From positions 1 through 24,837 of the forward strand of contig CAJLTZ010000033.1 in NCBI GenBank assembly GCA_905209725.1: a DNA stretch of 24,837 bases, given 5' to 3'. The notes under the pieces were generated by a model. That model was not told the DNA's origin. It did no database searches and saw only the letters and a list, made by a program, of their open reading frames with translations. This document shows, piece after piece, positions 20,592 through 24,837 of the stretch; the stretch's first letter is position 1; each line of letters opens with the position of its first letter. A program made the position numbers and the translations under genes. This stretch comes from an uncultured Muribaculaceae bacterium (GTDB lineage: Bacteria; Bacteroidota; Bacteroidia; Bacteroidales; Muribaculaceae).

Positions 20592-23418
20592 ATTTTGAAG
20601 AGGTGGTTTCATCCACAAGATAGGCAATAGATTCATAAGGGCGTTCGATGGTGCTTTGCATCGAGATCTCGCAGGTGCGGGCCAATGAATAGCAGCCATC
20701 GAATTCCTCTTTGCCGATATCCTCGCGCTCTTCCTTGACAGCGCTGTAAGATATCTCAGGGAAGATAAACCCTCTGTCGCCTGCCGCTCCGCAGCAATGG
20801 GCGTCGGATGGCACCACATATTCCACGCTGCAAATCGCGGCAATGCGCTCCATGCTTTTGTCGAGTCCGGCGACGCGTGCCGCGCATGTGGGATGCAGCA
20901 ACACTCTTTTCTTGCGTGCCGTTACATTCAGTCTTGGCAATATATCCTCCTCAAGCCATTGCGTGATATCGAGGATTCGGATCTTATCATAGTGCTCGCG
21001 GTTCTCCTCCGTGAGCACTTCCTTTTTGCCGAGAGTGATAAGGGTATGGGTGCAGGAAGTGGTGTCGCACACCACAGGAATCCTTCCCTCGCGGCTCAGA
21101 CGCCAGAATGCCTCCACGGTCTTGTTGGCGGTGAGTTTCTGACCTTCGGGGTCGCCCTTGTGCTCCCATATCTGCGAGCAGCAGAGGCCATGCACCTCCT
21201 TGGGCACCGCCACCTGATAGCCGGCGCGGTCGCCAAGCCGGACAATCACTTTTATCAGGTCATCCTTGCCAAGGGTGGAGCCGCCGAAAATCCGCGTGAT
21301 GCAGGCCGGGAAATAGATATAATCCGGGCGTTCCGGTTCGCGCCAGTGGAGTTTTGCGGGGAATGGGAAATATTTTGACCAGTGCGGCACCTGATTGTAT
21401 ATTCTGTGCATGAAATCGGCAGCCCAAATCAGCGGATATGGCGACACCACCTTCTCCGCAGCCACAGCTGCCTTCAACACACCACGAATACCGCTCACCA
21501 CAGTGCCGTATCTCGAGGCTGAGGCGCTCAATGCCTTCTCGAAGAGGGTGGCATCAATGTTGACCCTTATTGCATCAGTCACGGTGCCGGTGTTGATACC
21601 CATGGGGCACGGGAGCTGGCAACTGCCATCCACGCAACACGTCTCATTGCCGATATAATGGTATTCCTTCTCGAGTTTCGGGTCGCCTGCCCTGGCTATG
21701 ATTCGGCGAGCCTGCAGACGCTGGCGAGGAGTCAGGGTCAAGGCTCTCGATGGACACACATGCTCGCAATATCCGCATTCCATGCACTTGTCGGCCTGGT
21801 CATATCCGAGCGGTGCGCCGAAGATATCCATGCTCTTCATCGGGTGCATATGGGCGTTGGGGTCATCGTTGATTATTACGCCGGGATTGAAAATGCAGTC
21901 GGGGTCGGCGAGTTTCTTGACGCGGCACATCATGGAATAGATCTTCTCGCCCCATTCCCTGGCCACAAAGGGCGCCATGGCACGGCCGGTGCCGTGCTCT
22001 CCCTTCAGCGAACCGTCGAGACGCAGCACGCACTCCACGAAATCATCGATGAAGCGTGCGAAATTCTCCTTATCGTCATAGCGCTTCATGAGAGGAGTCA
22101 CGAGCGGGTGGATGTTGCCGTCGCGAGCATGTCCGAAAATCGCGCCTTTATAGCCATGCTTTGCGAAACATCCCTGCACACCCTCAACAAGGCGGTCGAG
22201 TTTGCCGACGGGCGCCACCACATCCTCGAGCACCACGGTTGATTCCGGGATTCTTGCGCCGGCCACGCATGGGAAGATGCCGTCTCGTATCTTCCAGAGT
22301 TTTTGGCGTTCTTCCACAGTGTGGGTGAAATCATCCTGATGGAAAAGACCCTTCAGATTGCGGATGCCATCAGCGGCACGCCCCACTATGTCGGCCAGGT
22401 GCTCGCTGCTGTCGGCGCCATAGTCCACAAGCATCGCCGTGGCTCCCTTGGGATAATGTTCGCCGTGGCCAGGCACGCTCCTAAGCGAGGCGTAGTCCAT
22501 AATCTCCACGGCAAGTGCGCCGCTCTCGCCCAACCAGCGGGCAGAAGCCGCAGCCGATGTCACATCGTCGAAATATAGCATCGAAGATGTGTAATGGGAA
22601 TAGAGCGGCACTGTGGCGAGTTCTGCGGAGATGATATAGGCAAGCGTACCCTCGCTTCCGATAAGCAGATGGGCAAAGATATCCATCGGATTGTCATAAT
22701 CGATGAAGGAATTCATCGAATATCCGGTAACATTCTTTATCAGGTATTTTCTGCGGATACGCTCGGCGATTTCGTTGTCGTCAAGAATCTCCTTCCTTAT
22801 CTGCATCAGGCCATGGCAGAGCTCACGTTCCTCACGTTCGAATCGACGACGATCCTCGGTGAGAGCAGTGTTGTAGCAATTGCCGCTGGGGAGCATGAAC
22901 TCAATCGTCCGAAGCATATGATAGGAATTATATCGCACTCCGGCCTCCATGCCGCTGCTGTTGTTGGAAAGGATGCCACCCATCATGGCGGCGGAGGAGG
23001 ATGCCGGATCGGGACCTAATTTATGATGATGCGGCCGAAGAATACGGTTGACCTGCGAGGCTGTGAGTCCCGGTTCGAACCAGACTTTTTTACCGCTGTC
23101 GCGCACTTCGCACTGTCGGAAATTATTGCGCAACTCGCAGATGATGCCGCGATTGACACTTTGTCCCGAGAGGGATGTTCCGCCGGCACGGAATGTGACA
23201 CATGTGCCGCAACTGCGCGCCGCGGCCACAATCGCGCTCACATCCTCAAAACTGCGGGCGCGAACGAGCATCTCCGGTTTGATGTCGAAATAGGAGGCAT
23301 CGCGTGCATATATCTCGCGGATGAGATTGCCCGTGAGAACGCGGTCCTTGCCAAGTTGTTTCCTTAGTATATCTGCTGCCGTGGAATTGTTGCCACGGGA
23401 TGTATGATCATGATCCAT
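20590..23418 (-). CDS. FAD/Fe-S oxidoreductase, D-lactate dehydrogenase-like
   Basis: The 942-residue protein fuses a GlcD-like flavin part with a GlcF-like iron-sulfur part. Residues about 45-270 form the FAD-binding domain (RAGGTSLSGQS, 77-87). Residues 300-515 are the FAD-oxidase C-terminal domain with GHARDGNIHP (429-438) and GEHGTGR (473-479). Then come two cluster motifs: CMECGYCEHVCPSR (C545, C548, C551, C555) and CCVDGSCQLPCPMGINTG (594-611). Two CCG-type cysteine motifs follow, LCCSQIWEHKG near 746 and HCCGAAGDRG near 875. Relatives oxidise D-lactate or other 2-hydroxy acids and pass electrons to quinone or an electron-transfer partner. The exact substrate cannot be read from sequence. 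No membrane segment is seen. The gene stands alone, divergent from the SprT-like gene. Confidence 0.9.
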   Translation of the reverse strand: MDHDHTSRGNNSTAADILRKQLGKDRVLTGNLIREIYARDASYFDIKPEMLVRARSFEDVSAIVAAARSCGTCVTFRAGGTSLSGQSVNRGIICELRNNFRQCEVRDSGKKVWFEPGLTASQVNRILRPHHHKLGPDPASSSAAMMGGILSNNSSGMEAGVRYNSYHMLRTIEFMLPSGNCYNTALTEDRRRFEREERELCHGLMQIRKEILDDNEIAERIRRKYLIKNVTGYSMNSFIDYDNPMDIFAHLLIGSEGTLAYIISAELATVPLYSHYTSSMLYFDDVTSAAASARWLGESGALAVEIMDYASLRSVPGHGEHYPKGATAMLVDYGADSSEHLADIVGRAADGIRNLKGLFHQDDFTHTVEERQKLWKIRDGIFPCVAGARIPESTVVLEDVVAPVGKLDRLVEGVQGCFAKHGYKGAIFGHARDGNIHPLVTPLMKRYDDKENFARFIDDFVECVLRLDGSLKGEHGTGRAMAPFVAREWGEKIYSMMCRVKKLADPDCIFNPGVIINDDPNAHMHPMKSMDIFGAPLGYDQADKCMECGYCEHVCPSRALTLTPRQRLQARRIIARAGDPKLEKEYHYIGNETCCVDGSCQLPCPMGINTGTVTDAIRVNIDATLFEKALSASASRYGTVVSGIRGVLKAAVAAEKVVSPYPLIWAADFMHRIYNQVPHWSKYFPFPAKLHWREPERPDYIYFPACITRIFGGSTLGKDDLIKVIVRLGDRAGYQVAVPKEVHGLCCSQIWEHKGDPEGQKLTANKTVEAFWRLSREGRIPVVCDTTSCTHTLITLGKKEVLTEENREHYDKIRILDITQWLEEDILPRLNVTARKKRVLLHPTCAARVAGLDKSMERIAAICSVEYVVPSDAHCCGAAGDRGFIFPEISYSAVKEEREDIGKEEFDGCYSLARTCEISMQSTIERPYESIAYLVDETTSSK

Positions 23419-23536
23419 AGTCTGCGCTTTTATAGTGGAGTTAAACTTTCGACTTTATAATAGTGGAGTCACAATATTAACAAGGGGCGATTCGCATTTG
23501 TTCCCTAAAATCGGCCTATATCACATCATCTTTTAT

Positions 23537-23544
23537 TATATTTG
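23537..23544 (+). promoter_or_regulatory. -7 element abutting the SprT-like start
   Basis: TATATTTG at 23537-23544 is an exact TAnnTTTG element and ends only four bases before the ATG at 23549. A start five or so bases downstream would give a leaderless or nearly leaderless mRNA. No TTTG lies at the usual distance upstream. Confidence 0.4.
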
Positions 23545-23548
23545 CATT

Positions 23549-24217
23549 ATGAGAGCTAATCTTAAATTCGTAAAGGAGAAATACAACTATTTCAATGAAA
23601 CGATCTTTGACGGAAAACTTCCCGAAGTGACGCTGAGAGTCACGCAGTCCATCCGCCAGCTGGGAGTGTTGCGTCATCCACGAGTGAAACCCAAAGGCGC
23701 CCATAGCCCGTCGCACTGCATGATGGGAATCAGTTGCCGCATGGATATGGAGCAGTCGCAGATTGAGGACACGCTGATTCATGAGATGATACATCTCTAC
23801 ATCTATTATTACGAGCTTCCCGACACCTCCGCCCATGGGCCCATATTCCGCCGAATGATGAATGAAATCAATTCACGTCATGGGCGGCATCTTACAATTT
23901 CGCACCAATCCACACCCGCCGAACAAGCCTCCGACACGCGCATGAAGCATCATTATATACTGCTTGCCACTCTTCAGGATGGTGAGCAGTGCATATGCGT
24001 GAGTGCCCGAAGCAGGATATTTGAGATTCACAAGGCGGCCCAAAGCATTCCCTCGATAAAAAAATTAGAATGGTTCTGGAGTCCGGAACCATTCTTCAAT
24101 AAGTATCCCAATTCGTTGACGGCAAAATTCTATAAGATAACGCCGGAGGATGTGGCTACGCATGTGCTTACGTCGATGCGTTGTCAATGCGACGGCAAGA
24201 TCTTCAAGCCAGTGTGA
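23549..24217 (+). CDS. SprT-like zinc metalloprotease-fold protein
   Basis: Residues 1-115 match the SprT-like domain. NYFNETIFDGKLPEVTLRVT (13-32) is the typical opening strand-helix. IHEMIHLYIYYY carries the HExxH-type zinc motif (H78-E79-M-I-H82). The third ligand is likely H96 in SAHGPIFRRMMNEIN. Proteins of this family include the eukaryotic Spartan DNA-protein crosslink protease, while many bacterial members have no known substrate. Residues 130-222 form an unrelated C-terminal part without the usual four-cysteine zinc ribbon; only a CQC near the end is seen. ATG at 23549 is chosen because the homologous N-terminus begins there; upstream in-frame codons to 23435 look non-coding. 222 residues. 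Confidence 0.82.
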   Translation: MRANLKFVKEKYNYFNETIFDGKLPEVTLRVTQSIRQLGVLRHPRVKPKGAHSPSHCMMGISCRMDMEQSQIEDTLIHEMIHLYIYYYELPDTSAHGPIFRRMMNEINSRHGRHLTISHQSTPAEQASDTRMKHHYILLATLQDGEQCICVSARSRIFEIHKAAQSIPSIKKLEWFWSPEPFFNKYPNSLTAKFYKITPEDVATHVLTSMRCQCDGKIFKPV

Positions 24218-24240
24218 TTGCAGGGTTAATTTTGCAGCTG

Positions 24241-24663
24241 TCAGTCAATGTGTGCCCGCAAGGCCTTCGCAGTCATACGTGCGGCGTCGGAATCCTGAAA
24301 AGCCTCCTCAAGTTTGGTGAGCAGGGAGGCGGCATGGGGGAGGCGTTTGAGCAGGCGGAAGGCCAGCATGTCGGCCTCCTCCTGCGTGCGCACGTCCAAA
24401 GCCAGCGAAATTGCTCTCTCTTCGGTTACCACGGCGGGGTCGAAGAGATAGCTTGCGAGAAGTCGCGATTCACGCACGTCGGCATCTGCCCATAATTCCT
24501 CCGCGAGAGGCATGGAAGTGCCTATAGTGCGTGCTATGGAGGCAATCTGTGGCACATCGAGGCCGAAAATTATCTTGTGTGGATCACCATAGCGGCGCAG
24601 TGTCTCGCCAAGCATACCATTGCGATAGCAGAAAAATTCCTTCTTTATTTCCTGAATTTCCAT
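24241..24663 (-). CDS. Short AlkD-like HEAT-repeat protein
   Basis: The 140-residue product matches the N-terminal style of AlkD-family HEAT proteins: FFCYRNGMLGETLRRYG, then KIIFGLDVPQIASIART, then the telling AEELWADADVRESRLLASYLF (about 54-74). AlkD DNA glycosylases are about 230 residues long. This protein ends after roughly three helix pairs and has EEADMLAFRLLKRLP where AlkD enzymes usually have a Trp-x-x-x-Asp active-site segment. It is therefore probably a non-catalytic or altered-function member of a short Bacteroidota subfamily, not a typical alkylation-repair glycosylase. It converges on the SprT-like gene with a 23-base gap. The ATG at 24661-24663 lacks a clear Shine-Dalgarno site. 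Confidence 0.65.
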   Translation of the reverse strand: MEIQEIKKEFFCYRNGMLGETLRRYGDPHKIIFGLDVPQIASIARTIGTSMPLAEELWADADVRESRLLASYLFDPAVVTEERAISLALDVRTQEEADMLAFRLLKRLPHAASLLTKLEEAFQDSDAARMTAKALRAHID

Positions 24664-24693
24664 ATCGGTTTTCTATCAAATATCTTATTTTAA

Positions 24694-24723
24694 GAGCCCG
24701 TCCCCGGATGTGGGAACGGGCTC
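24694..24723. terminator. Strong GC hairpin upstream of the AlkD-like gene
   Basis: GAGCCCGT (24694-24701) pairs perfectly with 24716-24723, and an inner CCC/GGG pair extends the stem after one mismatch. Minus-strand sequence after it is TTAAAATAAG, plus-strand CGATATTTCC, so neither side has a strict T run. It most likely ends a minus-strand transcript coming from the right of the window, just before the AlkD-like gene. Confidence 0.5.
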
Positions 24724-24837
24724 CGATATTTCCAGCCGCATCAGCAATCTTAGACCCCATCCCACAAAAAATGTTAACGCAAGGGTCGCAGATGTGCCTC
24801 ATATTCGGTCTTGCAGGCGAAGGAGCATAGCGGGCTA
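24724..24837. other. Non-coding right end of the window
   Basis: No gene can be supported in these 114 bases. All frames are short or broken by stops, and the reading frame on the minus strand runs into the hairpin at 24694-24723. Together with the gene-free left end, this could be part of a longer dispersed repeat at which a contig ended, but only one copy is visible here. Confidence 0.3.

Noticed and set aside
23435..23548. Upstream in-frame extension of the SprT-like gene
   Set aside because: The family N-terminus starts at 23549, the extension reads through the promoter element, and it has no conserved residues.
24584..24802. Small cysteine-containing minus-strand frame at the right end
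   Set aside because: It overlaps the AlkD-like gene and a strong hairpin; no conserved features.

Overview
The window looks like chromosome from a Bacteroidales bacterium, most likely a gut or Muribaculaceae-like lineage. That placement is inferred from gene content and signals. GldH, a Bacteroidota-type LptD, RNase Y next to a PSP1/RicT protein, and a one-chain FAD/Fe-S oxidoreductase are all typical of the phylum. Several promoters fit the Bacteroidota pattern TTTG-N19-21-TAnnTTTG, and most starts lack a Shine-Dalgarno site. No tRNA, rRNA, CRISPR array, transposase or phage gene was seen.

Layout. 1-192: gene end region with a plus-strand terminator and repeat elements. 193-3313 (minus): ribosomal and translation operon rplM-rpsI-rpsB-tsf with its promoter and structured leaders. 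3317-10335 (minus): a co-oriented run that reads, in transcription order, small coiled-coil protein (ZapB-like)-zapA-rny-ricT-gldH-M24 peptidase-CCA-adding enzyme, headed by an exact-consensus promoter at 10304-10335. 10385-13232 (minus): lptD with its own promoter. 13258-16275 (minus): ppk1-ppx. 16542-17897 (plus): a TPR protein with a possible OB/S1-like C-terminal domain. 18124-19386 (minus): L-serine ammonia-lyase. 19617-20522 (plus): a protein with an N-terminal Sm/Hfq-like stretch and a C-terminal cold-shock-like domain. 20590-23418 (minus): FAD/Fe-S D-lactate-dehydrogenase-like enzyme. 23549-24217 (plus): SprT-like metalloprotease-fold protein. 24241-24663 (minus): short AlkD-like HEAT protein. 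24664-24837: non-coding end with a strong hairpin.

How the genes may work together. The most suggestive block is the run from cell division (coiled-coil/ZapA) to RNA decay (RNase Y and its specificity factor RicT, whose start overlaps the rny stop by one base). Next come an envelope lipoprotein, a peptidase and tRNA 3'-end maturation. ppk1 and ppx make and degrade polyphosphate from one transcript. SdaA and the lactate-dehydrogenase-like enzyme would both feed pyruvate if the substrate guess is right.

The region is mostly core chromosome. No complete new defence or mobile system was found. The best leads are the Sm-like/cold-shock fusion, the coupled rny-ricT pair, the ZapB-like partner of ZapA, and several families of short intergenic repeats, two of which supply the last codons of neighbouring genes.
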